Translations under genes and position numbers: made by a program
Shown: in pieces, positions 24,140 to 33,345 of the stretch
Layout: every line of letters starts with the position of its first letter
How positions within the stretch are numbered: the first letter of the stretch is position 1
Notes under the pieces: generated by a model
Seen by the model: only the letters and a program-made list of their open reading frames with translations
Database searches by the model: none
Told to the model about the DNA's origin: nothing
Origin: Hymenopellis radicata
Taxonomy: Eukaryota; Basidiomycota; Agaricomycetes; Agaricales; Physalacriaceae
Length of the DNA stretch: 44,245 bases
Direction of reading: 5' to 3'
Assembly (NCBI GenBank): GCA_015501595.1
Contig: JADNRX010000427.1
Coordinates: forward strand, 1-44,245

Positions 24140-25614
24140 ATGTCTGCGGGTCCCTCCTCATTACCGGTTAGCACTGTTCAGCCTACGTTTCTTAATGTGG
24201 TTAAGGATGTGAGCGACGGAGTCGTGCCGTGGGAGGACATATGGGTGTCATGTTATCCTTCGCATTCGCCGTCGAATTCGCAGAGAGATGGTGGCGGCGC
24301 CCACGGCAAACTTCGCGTCGTCCTTGACGAGGTGGACCGAAATCTCGTAATGTTCCAAAACTGCGGAGACGGAGACGCTAAACTGGAAAGAGTTGGTACA
24401 TTTCCATCTAAATCTCAGTTATGGGCTTAGATTCTGCAGGTGGACTTGAACAAAATCCGCTATACTATTTCCTCGCCGGGTTTGAATATTCCATCCACCA
24501 AGATCTTCGCTCCAGCTCGTGAATACACGGACTCGTACTACTCTAATCCAGAGAGCCCTCATCGAATTACGGCGTTCGATGTTGCTCCCGATGGACAGCA
24601 GTTTGCCATGGGCTTCCTGGATGGTGGCGTTGCGCTCTGTCCTACCGGATTACGCTCCGCAATGGTCAACGGCTCTTCAACCAATGGCTCTGCTCACAAC
24701 ACGCAAGCAACGTCGAGCACTGTGAAATCCCGCCCCCACAAAAGCACGCTCACATCGCTGAAATTCTTCCCCTCTTCTCGCGTCCTGCTCTCTTCATCTG
24801 CAGATTTTTCCGTCTCCATTCTCTCCGCATCAGAAGTTGAATCTGATGGCGTCCCGCTCACTTCTGCACGTACTTTTATGGGCCATACTCGCTCCGTGAC
24901 ATCGACAGCGATCGTGGGTGTGGGAAAGACAGTCATTTCGTCGGGGGCGGACGGTACAGTGCGTGTCTGGGATGTTCCTGGCGCAAAACAGGTTTCTATC
25001 GAGTGGTTAGACAGCGCTGTCAACGCGTTGGCATTGGCGGATGAAAGCACTTTATACACAGCGACATCTGGAGGTGTACATCGATTCGATTTACGTACGC
25101 CTCAGCAGGGCCAGGAAGGCATCGCTCAAGAACGGGTCATACAAGGTGGCGGTAGCAAGCTGGGATACCACTCTGAGGGCGCTTCGTTGGCCATTGGTGA
25201 CTCTCGAGGACTCGTTCGCGTCTTTGATGTGCGCTCCCTCGAACGACCCGTAGCACAGTGGAAGCGCGGCGCTGGAGGGAGTGTCAGTGCTACCGAGGAC
25301 CTTACATGGATCGACAAGAATAGGCTAGCGGTGTGCACGAGCGATGGGCTCCCTTACGTTGCCTCGCTTGGCGAAGACGGGAATGTGAAGGTGGATGGGG
25401 AAATTGTGGGACCAGATTGCTACGCGACACGTCGTGTCTGTACGCATGATGGAGGCGCTCAGATGTGGACCGCCGCGGACGATGGATTGTTAGGCGATAT
25501 GAGGTTTGGTAAAGGGGAAGAAGGTAAGCGTCGGAAACGTTTCTTCATGGACCGACTTAGACTCATTTGGTAGACTCATTCAATGGAACCCATATTGTAT
25601 CCCAATCAATGTAA
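24140..25614 (+). CDS. WD40 protein, PAAF1/Rpn14-like proteasome assembly chaperone, left-arm copy (intact)
   Basis: The protein begins MSAGPSSLPVSTVQPTFLNV. A 48-bp intron (24392-24439) has an unusual GTTGGT donor and CAG acceptor. The main exon follows, and a last intron (25524-25573) leads to a short ending GTHIVSQSM. WD-type blades are visible: HRITAFDVAPDGQQFAMGF, STLTSLKFFPSSRVLLSSS, GHTRSVTSTAIVGVGKTV and GADGTVRVWDV, then SLAIGDSRGLVRVFDVRS. The spacing and KFFPSSRVLLSSSADFSV block resemble PAAF1/Rpn14, which chaperones the 19S ATPase ring; that assignment is inference, and another small WD40 family is possible. The frame is open throughout, unlike the right-arm copy. Confidence 0.65.
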
Positions 25615-26813
25615 ATTCAGTGTATCTCAGCGAAGATAAGCCTCTTCATTCCAGTGAGGCTATTGTTGTATCCCGCCTTTGTTCCGTCACTTTCGGATGT
25701 GAAGCTGCGGTCTATGTCTTTCTATTTTCTTGCGGCGCCATAGCGAAAGAGAGGTTGAAGAGCGAAGACGACGGATCGTTTTCACACACAAGAGGTGCGC
25801 GCCTCAAAGTATTGAAGTTTTGTCGCCGAGTCCGCGAACAGTGAAAGCAAGACTGAACGACACAGCAGTGCTGCAAAGCTTTCATTGAATCATTAAATCA
25901 CCAAATTCCTCGCGAAGCTTCCCCGGATCTGGTAGAGCATCATTCGGTGCACGAAGGCTGCGAGTGATAAAGAAATTGCGCACGTCTGCGTCATTCAGGT
26001 GACCGGCGATGTCGGAATTCGCGCAGCTTGCAAGCTCCTGGCGATCTTTGTTGTTGACTCGAACGCGGTCATGAAGGCACTAATGAGACCGAAACACGCC
26101 GACACAGTAGTCATCGATGCCCGAACCAGGGTTTTATAGATACCGCCACAGTCAGCTCGTTCTATCCGCGGAGGCTTCTCTATTGTGGATCCGGACTGGG
26201 GAGGGAATAGAAAAGAGCGGGAAGAGACAAACAACGCTACGCTGTACTTTACTTGAAACGAGATTGGTTTAGTATCGGGCTAAGAGTGGATCAAACTGGG
26301 TACCTACTGTACCCGTATCGTCAAACGTCCTCGATGTTGTATCAGCTCGGGGGTAGATAGGTGAGGCGAGAGGTATGTATGAGTCATTGCATGCTTATCT
26401 GATAACTTTTCTGATCGGATCAGTTTCTTTTTCGACTTTTTCGCTCATGCTCTTCTGCTTGAAGCTTGAAGCTTGAAGCCTTACACAGAATTTGCTGTCG
26501 CAACCTATCCTTGGACTTACAGAGTAGTCCCCAATCAATATCTGTGGCGGCTCCGGTAGACATCCAGGCTGGCCAATCCTGATTCCTCTGAGCCTTCTCT
26601 AATTTGGGCAACTCGCGACATGCTCCGAGCGTCATCGCATATGGCCCGCCACTTCAATCTGCCGTTTCAGTCGCCCGATGGTGATGTCGGCCATGTATAC
26701 CCGATGCGTCCTCCGTACAAAAATGAAATCGTCCGAGGCAGCGCTCCTACCAACGACACACTGGCATCTACTACTCCCCCCTCCACTCGGGCTTCTTATA
26801 AAGACACCCGTCT
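25615..26813. other. Intergenic region between the WD40 gene and NDE1, left arm
   Basis: Duplicated in the right arm (41157-42374) with scattered differences. Open frames on both strands (25995-26234, 26420-26635, 26620-26853) have no motif. I therefore call no gene, though a short expressed exon cannot be ruled out. Confidence 0.45.
26457..26477 (+). repeat. GCTTGAA x3 microsatellite
   Basis: Three perfect 7-base units. The right arm has a single unit at the matching place (about 41500-41515), so two units were gained here or lost there after duplication. Confidence 0.85.
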
Positions 26814-29445
26814 ATGCTCTTCGCGCCGCGACCGTTGTGTACGCGCGCGCTAGGCAGAGCATGTCATCAAAATGCCCTTCTTCTTCCATTCACCCGACAC
26901 GTCCGCTATGCGACGACTAATTCTGCGGCTAGCAAAGCTGTGAGGTGTGCAAGGTTCACGGGTTATTTTGCATTATCTTCGGCTTTCGGCTTGTTTGCGC
27001 TTGGGACTGGAATCTTCATTCATGACGCCTTCACATATTCCGACCAACATGCTGAGCGTGTTCCTCGTGCGCCTCTCGCCTTGATGGAGCTTGGTGGACC
27101 GAAGGGGCTCCCTGTTGTTCGCGTTCAGGTCGACGATGACGATGATGAAGAGAACAAGAAGCTAGCAGAGAAACCACGACTTGTGATTGTTGGTGGCGGC
27201 TGGGGTGTGCGTATTTCTTTGACTTTCCCTTCTTGTCGATCCTTAACGTCGCGATTACAGGCAATGGGAGTCTTGGAGAAACTCTCTCCAGGAGACTATC
27301 ACGTCACCGTCGTCTCCGCGGAAACATACACGACGTTCACTCCGTTACTTCCATGTAAGTAATCGAAATTTGTCGTTCCAGAGTGCTCACGCTTCTATGG
27401 TCTTCCAGCTGCGGCCGTAGGTACCGTTCAAGTCCGCTCTCTTATCGAGCCTATTCGCAAGATCATCGCGCGTGTACGGGGGCATTTCGTTCAAGGGAAA
27501 GCAATCGATGTTGTCTTCTCTGAGCAGCTATTGGAGGTTGAGGCTACGAACCCGGACGGAGGAAGAGATCATTTTTACGTTCCGTGCGTCCCCATTCCGT
27601 TCCACGGAGCCTCCCATGTCACTGAATGTTACCTAGTTATGACAAACTAATCATTGCCGTTGGGTCTACATCCAGCACTCACGGCGTACCCGGCTTAGAA
27701 CACTGTTTCCAACTCAAGACTATTGGCGATGCACAAGCTATTCGTAGACGCATAATGGGTATGGTGGCCCTCATTCAGATCTCAAAACGAACTTAATGAA
27801 TGTCTACAGATAACTTTGAAGTGGCTAGTCTACCGACAACTTCACCAGAGGAGCGTCGGAGATTACTGAGTTTTGTAGTATGCGGTGGAGGTCCAACTGG
27901 TGTAGAGACTGCAGCGGTGCGCTATCCTTCCCCGTCATTAGGATTTCGCTCATCTTTCTGTAAAGGAAATTTACGACTTTTGCCAAGAAGACATCATGAA
28001 TTATGTACGTCGGTCTTACGATTTTCTCCAGGTGTTGTTGGCGCTCATACCATGTAAAGTATCCCAAGATCTGTCGAGAGGAGGTCTCAATTCATGTCGT
28101 TCAGTCTCGAGAACACATCTTGAACACTGTAGGCTTTGTTCACTCGAGTGCTCCTGTCCTTGTCGCTCAAGCGTGATTTTAGTATTCAGCCGCTATCTCG
28201 AAGTATGTCGAGGTTAGTCAATTAGCGCCCTTGTGAAACTAACACATCAGCTCAACAAAATCCAGGACAAGTTCAGTCGAGATGGAGTTGACCTCATCAC
28301 ATCCGCACGGTACCAAAGACACATTTTCGTGGCCTAACATGACTAACAATTCTATTGCAGTGTTGGCGCGGTGAACCCTAACTACGTGATATACACGACG
28401 CGCGATTCCGAAGGAAAGACTGTGCAACACACAATTCCAACCAACTTCGTCCTATGGTCGACCGGGATCGCCATGAATCCGTTTACTGAGCGAGTGACTA
28501 GCTTGCTACCCAACCAAGTACATAAGAAGGCTATCGAAGTGGATGCGCAGTTACGAGTAAAAGGCGCGCCTTTGGGAACAGTGTATGCTGTGGGTGACTG
28601 TGCTACAGTGAGTACTGCCGCAACTATTGCTGTAGCGTTCTCATCGGAGTTCGCAGATCGAAACGTCCATCGTCAGCCACTTCATGGATTTGGTGGAAGA
28701 CGCTGACCGTGACAAAAACGGGAAGATTGACTATGAGGAATGGGAGATCATGGGTGTGTTAGGCGCCGTCGCTTTTTAATGAGAACCCACTCACCGAAGC
28801 TTAGTTGCTCGAATCAAGCAGCGCATACCAATGGCCGAAGACCATGTTGCCAAGGTACGGTGTCGCCTATTTCCCCTAGACTTTATTAACCCTCTCTAGG
28901 CCCGCGAACTCTTCGAGCTGTACGACAAGGACGCGGATAACAGTTTGTCCTTGAACGAAGTCGCGCAATTGTTGGAAGAAATCGGCAAAAAGATCACATC
29001 TCTACCAGCTGTACGGTCGTCTGGCTCTTCCCAAATCTCGTTCTGACTCTGTTTGTTAGACTGCGCAAGTCGCCGCCCAGCAGGGAAAATACATCGGCAA
29101 GAAGCTGCACAAGATCGCCCGTCGATATCATTTAGACCAAGGCTCTTCTCAACCTCTGGATGAGAGCATCTCACGGCCGTTCCGGTACTTCCATCTCGGC
29201 AGCTTGGCGTACATCGGCACTGCCGCCGTGTTTGATATGGGCAGCTTCTCGTTTATGGGCGGTCTTGCGGCCATGTATGCTTGGCGAAGCGTTTACTGGA
29301 ACGAGCAGGTCTCCTCCAGGACGCGTGCCTTGCTTATGATAGACTGGATCATTAGGTGAGGTTCCCTTTCGTGATATCTTGTCTTCCGTGACATTGACGA
29401 TTGGTTTTCAGAGGACTCTGGGGACGCGATTTATCTAGATTGTAG
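26814..29445 (+). CDS. NDE1: External alternative NADH dehydrogenase (NDH-2) with EF-hands, left-arm copy (intact)
   Basis: A rotenone-insensitive type II enzyme that passes electrons from cytosolic NADH to ubiquinone at the outer face of the inner mitochondrial membrane without pumping protons. A basic mitochondrial leader (MLFAPRPLCTRALGRACHQN) is followed by a helix (FTGYFALSSAFGLFALGTGI). The FAD dinucleotide fold is RLVIVGGGWGAMGVLEKL. Next come YTTFTPLLPSAAVGT, DKLIIAVGSTSSTHGVPG, the NADH fold SFVVCGGGPTGVETAAEI, NFVLWSTGIAMNP and GTVYAVGDCAT. Two EF-hand loops, DRDKNGKIDYEE and DKDADNSLSLNE, predict calcium control, as known for NDE1-type enzymes. The tail has FSFMGGLAAMYAWRSVYW. About a dozen 45-65 bp introns fit GT-AG with no frame break. 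Confidence 0.92.
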
Positions 29446-29500
29446 ACACCATAGAACTTTTTAGACTTGCAGACATAAATAGGAGCACGTAGAATAATTT

Positions 29501-31347
29501 ATAATGCGGACCTCAGTGTTTCGCTTTGCCGTGACTTTGTCGTGGAGAAAGACGAGGATAGACCTGCTGTGGTACGCGCTATAAGGGCCCACCATCGTTA
29601 TGATCACTGGCAGCTTGTTGAACGTCTGGAAAGACTTCAACGTGGAGCGTTACGCTTTGGCAAGTTTGACATGCTCGATGCTCATCCGAGCAAGTATGGG
29701 ATCATCAACAAGTCCCTCGACCTTGTCATCAAAGCCGTGAGCGACGACTTGCTTGCTGAAGGAAACTTTACAAGACCAAAGGGCGGATTCGATGTCTTGT
29801 TTTGGGGTAAACTGTTTGAAGCCGCTCTGCAGTCTGGACTGGATTTCCTGGAGATTGACTCTTCTCGTGGGGATGGTCGCTCTGGTTACAGTGTCAGCTT
29901 CTGAAGGGTGCCGTCATTGAGCACGACTGTTCTTCCTCCAATTGCGACGGCAACAAGAAAGAGTTGTTTTCTTACTCGGTCGGACCGGCAAAATTCCCGC
30001 TCGTCGTGAATGTGTACAATGTGGAGCAAAATGCAACGTCAAACACGTTGTGCGATGCTTTGGTCACGAATATGCAACCATTATTTATGAGATGGCTGCT
30101 TCACGTTGGATTCCCCCATGCCCTGGAGCCCGAGAAACTACCCGTCTCGAGCTATAGTCAGCACTTGCCCGACGATATTCTTCTGGTACTTACACTGCTA
30201 CAAACGCGTTCTATCCAGGCCACATCTTCTACTCCCGAGATGCCATCGACTCAGAACATGATACTCTCTTCCGATACGTCAGCTAGCGAGGACTACGTGT
30301 TCCCACCTCCTGACTCTCTATTCCACAAAGTCTTAATGGTCGCTGAAGTGTACGCTCTCAATCTCGGCCCGTGGAGCGCACATCAGGATGTCGACCGAGC
30401 GACGTTATCTGCACTCAAGACTGTAGTCGAGTCCGACGTCTTTGGAACCAGTACCGTCATGACTCCAGCGGACGAGGGCTTCATTGTCGAGATTCTCTTT
30501 GCTGGGCTGAACAAAATGTGGCACGTAGCTACATACCTCTGCGCTTGAATCTGAAGCTGTGGATAACGGATGGGAACTGCTTACTCGTCTTTTCACGTAT
30601 GTGTCGTGTTTCGCGACCCATTCCTTTGCGGCGGAAACGATATATGCGTATCTGGTCCGCCAAGATTGGTTGCACGATATTGAAGCGCGTTTGTCGCGTC
30701 TTTCTCATACGACAACCCCAGAAGCAGACAGGCTTCCAGCATGCTGGCGTCCAGGCTACGTTTATGTGGCTGTGACCTACCTGAATGGACTATCATCTGG
30801 CAACGGCGCTACTTCGGAGGCGATATCAGAAGCAAAAGAATACATAGAGGAACCTGCCCACTTGTCAACGCTGAGCAAGATCCTTCTCTTCGGTGACTCC
30901 GACACGCAGAATATGTTGTGGAAGTTGGCGGCAACAATTCGAAGCGACGCTTGGTCCGCGTGCATCGAAGACTTATCGACATTCATCGCTTGCGACGGCA
31001 TGGCAGATGAATATGACGACGCCAATCTGGCCGTGCATGTCGATGTGCATTCCTACAGACGCGTATATTATCGACCTCTTCAAGATTTGCCATCCCTAAT
31101 TACTACGGTTGCGATGGATCTGAAGCGCAATCATGTTGAGCCCCCGACATACACGAAACCAAAGGAAGATTCGAGCCAGGTAATAGCGTGCTCTCGAAAA
31201 GTATAGCGGAAAATTCCACTTACTAACGTTCTTTCGTAGGTCGTTTGGGTACGGCCTGAACTTGATTATGAGAGTAAGCGTAGCGTCTTAAAATCTTGGT
31301 GGACATTACTGGGGCACAAAGCTGCTGCGCACCACAATGTTGTTTGA
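29501..31347 (+). CDS. Unrecognised fungal protein, probably 5'-truncated at the duplication boundary
   Basis: Coding sequence begins without a Met right at the inner edge of the left arm: NADLSVSLCRDFVVEKDEDR, then YDHWQLVERLERL and KGGFDVLFWGKLFEAALQSG. One-base shifts near 29875-29895 and 30535-30550 separate the next parts: WSLWLQCQLLKGAVIEHDC, FSYSVGPAKFPLVVNVYNVE; then ALESEAVDNGWELLTRLFTY, LPACWRPGYVYVAVTYLNGL and KILLFGDSDTQNMLWKLAAT. A clean 60-bp intron (31180-31239) joins EDSSQ to VVWVRPELDYESKRSVLKSW, and the stop is at 31345-31347. Conserved splicing and amino-acid texture show a real or recently real gene of about 600 residues. I recognise no domain or membrane segment and assign no function. 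Confidence 0.55.
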
Positions 31348-31604
31348 AAGATTCGTATAGAGTATGTAGATGAGGATCCTTGAGGATCGCGATGATGAGT
31401 GTAGTTTTCAAGTATCCACGGACTGTGTACTTTGAAGCTCGAAGGTTCGGTGTTCAGCGTTCAAGTTGACTTTTGGAGAGGGAAGTCGCTTGACAGCGAC
31501 ATTCTTGAAGTTGTCATTCGTTTAACAATGGAAATGCGAGTAAGTATACAATGTCGGACTGTGCGTGGGAAGCGCACGATGTCATGTGAGTAGACGCGCC
31601 TTGA

Positions 31605-31612
31605 TTCCTGCC
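31605..31612. repeat. Target-site duplication, left
   Basis: TTCCTGCC directly precedes the element end TAGGG and is repeated exactly at 32907-32914. Confidence 0.85.
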
Positions 31613-31636
31613 TAGGGTGGCGCAAGAAACGGTCAG
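31613..31636 (+). repeat. Left terminal inverted repeat of the hAT-like element
   Basis: Starts TAGGGTGGCGCAAGAAA, then CGGTCAG. It pairs with 32883-32906 with a single mismatch at base 18. Confidence 0.9.
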
Positions 31637-31709
31637 TTTTTTACAAAATCCATTTTTTACTGTAAATTACGCGTCACGTGACTGTAATTTACTTGTAAAT
31701 TACCGACCC

Positions 31710-32225
31710 CTAGGCTCGGGTCCATCCGCTTCGCAATCACGTGGCTGCGCTGATCACTATTGCGAAGCGGCTGGTCCCACTTGTTCCCGATTTGGCGGAT
31801 GCTCTCAAATCAGCTACCGCACTTGTGCTGGATGAGCTCCTTCACTCGCCAAAAAATGTAAAAAGTTTAACAAATGAAAAGTGATCCATTTTACATTCTG
31901 AACCCAATGTGCTATGTCAGAAAAAAGAAATTTTTTGTACCTATGGTTGACCTGTCGTCGCCTCCCCAAGTCGGGCTGAACACATGAAAAGAAAATCTAT
32001 TTTCTGGCTGTGCTCAATCGACTTGAAATGACGAAAAAATGACTTTTCATTTCTTGAACTTTTTACAATTTTTTGGGAGAAAAGTCGGTCATCGAGGACA
32101 AGTGCGGTGTCTCATTTAGCAGCATCCGCCAAATCGGGCTCATTTGTTTCCAGCCGCTTCGCAACCGTGATAAGCGCAGCCACGTGATGCGAAGCGAACT
32201 GGTCACGAGCCTAACCGACCCCGTT
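31710..32225. repeat. Fold-back structure inside the hAT-like element
   Basis: The arms, about 31710-31884 and 32040-32225, are inverted copies of each other, imperfect but long. Examples: GATTTGGCGGATGCT near 31790 against AGCATCCGCCAAATC at 32121-32135, and AATGTAAAAAGTTTAACAAA against its inverted counterpart near 32050-32075. Each arm also contains its own smaller palindrome: in the left arm CCGCTTCGCAAT (31726-31737) and ATTGCGAAGCGG (31759-31770) pair perfectly. This may be an older element nested in the hAT-like one, or part of its own design. Confidence 0.75.
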
Positions 32226-32882
32226 TGGGAGGTCGTAAGTTACCAAATTGGGTCACGTGTGGATCCCGACCCGGCGGAAGGGCGGGGTGGTGGTGGTGAA
32301 AGACGACAGGCTTTCGGGCCACGTGGGTGCCCATCTCCCACGCGCGCAGGCCGAATTTCCACCCGTGCTGTGCACTGCCCGACAGAGGAGCAGCCTCACA
32401 GAATCCAGCACAGCTTACTCCGTGCATCCCCATCGGTACGGCAAAGTAGAGGTTGTGTTGCAGGTACTAATTTAGTCGCAGTATCCGGCATAGACTTCGT
32501 CATATATTGTATGCAGGACTGAACATATGAAACTTATCAACATGCAAACAAATGCGTGCTGTGATTCTGAACCGCGCCAAATGCTACAGGAACTTCTTCT
32601 CAAAAACTGCAGCCTAAGATGCCGATGCTAGATCTGCTTCTGTATGTACACTTGGATTTGACACATAACCTCCTGGGGCCATGACCTGTGCTACTGTACT
32701 CAGATATCTAAGTCGTGTCTGCCAACTCATGTGTGCCAGCACCCCGGAGGGACAGAAATTTTTGATCATTTGTGGCGTGCGCGAGTGTGTCACGTGACTA
32801 TCACCGTAATTTACATGTAAATTACCCCGTAAATTACCGGCGGCTGCGGGAGCCCGAGGTAAGTTACCTGTAAGAAAAGCGG

Positions 32883-32906
32883 CTGACCATTTCTTGCGCC
32901 ACCCTA
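32883..32906 (-). repeat. Right terminal inverted repeat of the hAT-like element
   Basis: Ends CTTGCGCCACCCTA. On the minus strand it starts TAGGGTGGCGCAAGAAA, then TGGTCAG. Confidence 0.9.
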
Positions 32907-32914
32907 TTCCTGCC
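32907..32914. repeat. Target-site duplication, right
   Basis: TTCCTGCC, identical to 31605-31612. Confidence 0.85.
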
Positions 32915-33345
32915 ACGACAATGCCGCCAGAATGTCCTACGATCGGGAAGAGAAGTGTGGCGCGATCACGTGATATAATAAATGCTTTCCAGCACATACG
33001 TAGACTGCACAGGAAACTTCAATTTTCGGAGACAAGCATATGTAGATCCTAAAAACCTGCGAACCTACGTTAGGGAGTCGTAATACACGTTGAAATTAGG
33101 AGTCATTGCCTCATTCGGCGTTCGGCTTCTCGGACCGTGACGGAGCGGCTGTGTCTCAGCCAGCTCTTGACAATGACACTCGTGTTCGCCAAAGAGAGGA
33201 TGACGAATAAGAGACGCCTGTAACTCCCATGTTTTGAAGGTACGTTGAACATCTTTTGTTCTGCCAACCTCTCCAATAACAGCGCCTCCTCGACAAGGTC
33301 TTAGTATAACCCCCATATCGCATGCACACGCGTTGGGGTAGAACG
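32915..33345. other. Intergenic region between the hAT-like element and FunK1 copy 1
   Basis: Likely 5' flank of the kinase gene. Minus-strand open frames (33065-33316, 33156-33353) have no motif. No gene called. Confidence 0.4.

Larger units (their letters stand above)
23530..29500 (+). repeat. Left arm of the large inverted duplication
   Basis: Reads in reverse complement in 38480-44245. The outer visible end (GCAGCGTGATGAAGGATAGG at 23530) coincides with the last base of the window at 44245, so the true outer edge may lie further out. The inner end is near 29500, where GCACGTAGAATAATTTA here corresponds to GCACGTAGAACAATTTA in the other arm and similarity stops. Contents: tRNA-Phe, PAAF1/Rpn14-like gene, NDE1, all on the plus strand and reading toward the spacer. 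Only 23653-23987 lacks a counterpart. Confidence 0.95.
31613..32906. mobile_element. Non-autonomous hAT-like DNA transposon (1294 bp)
   Basis: Both ends carry 24-bp terminal inverted repeats beginning TAGGGTGGCGCAAGAAA with one mismatch. Perfect 8-bp direct repeats TTCCTGCC flank the element. An 8-bp target duplication and a TAGGG end fit the hAT superfamily (termini YARNG). Sub-terminal regions repeat GTAATTTAC/GTAAATTAC words beside CACGTGAC, which could be transposase-binding sites. The interior has no recognisable transposase: the open frames at 32073-32522 and 32614-32997 show no hAT dimerisation domain or zinc finger. It would therefore move only with a transposase supplied from elsewhere. 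The near-perfect ends and exact target duplication suggest a fairly recent insertion. Confidence 0.85.

Noticed and set aside
25995..26234. Small gene between the WD40 gene and NDE1, present in both arms
   Set aside because: Open on both strands, no motif. Its presence in both arms follows from the duplication and is not evidence of selection.
32614..32997. Open frame inside the hAT-like element as transposase
   Set aside because: No hAT dimerisation region, zinc finger or catalytic motif. It also runs out of the element across the right end, so it is a chance frame.
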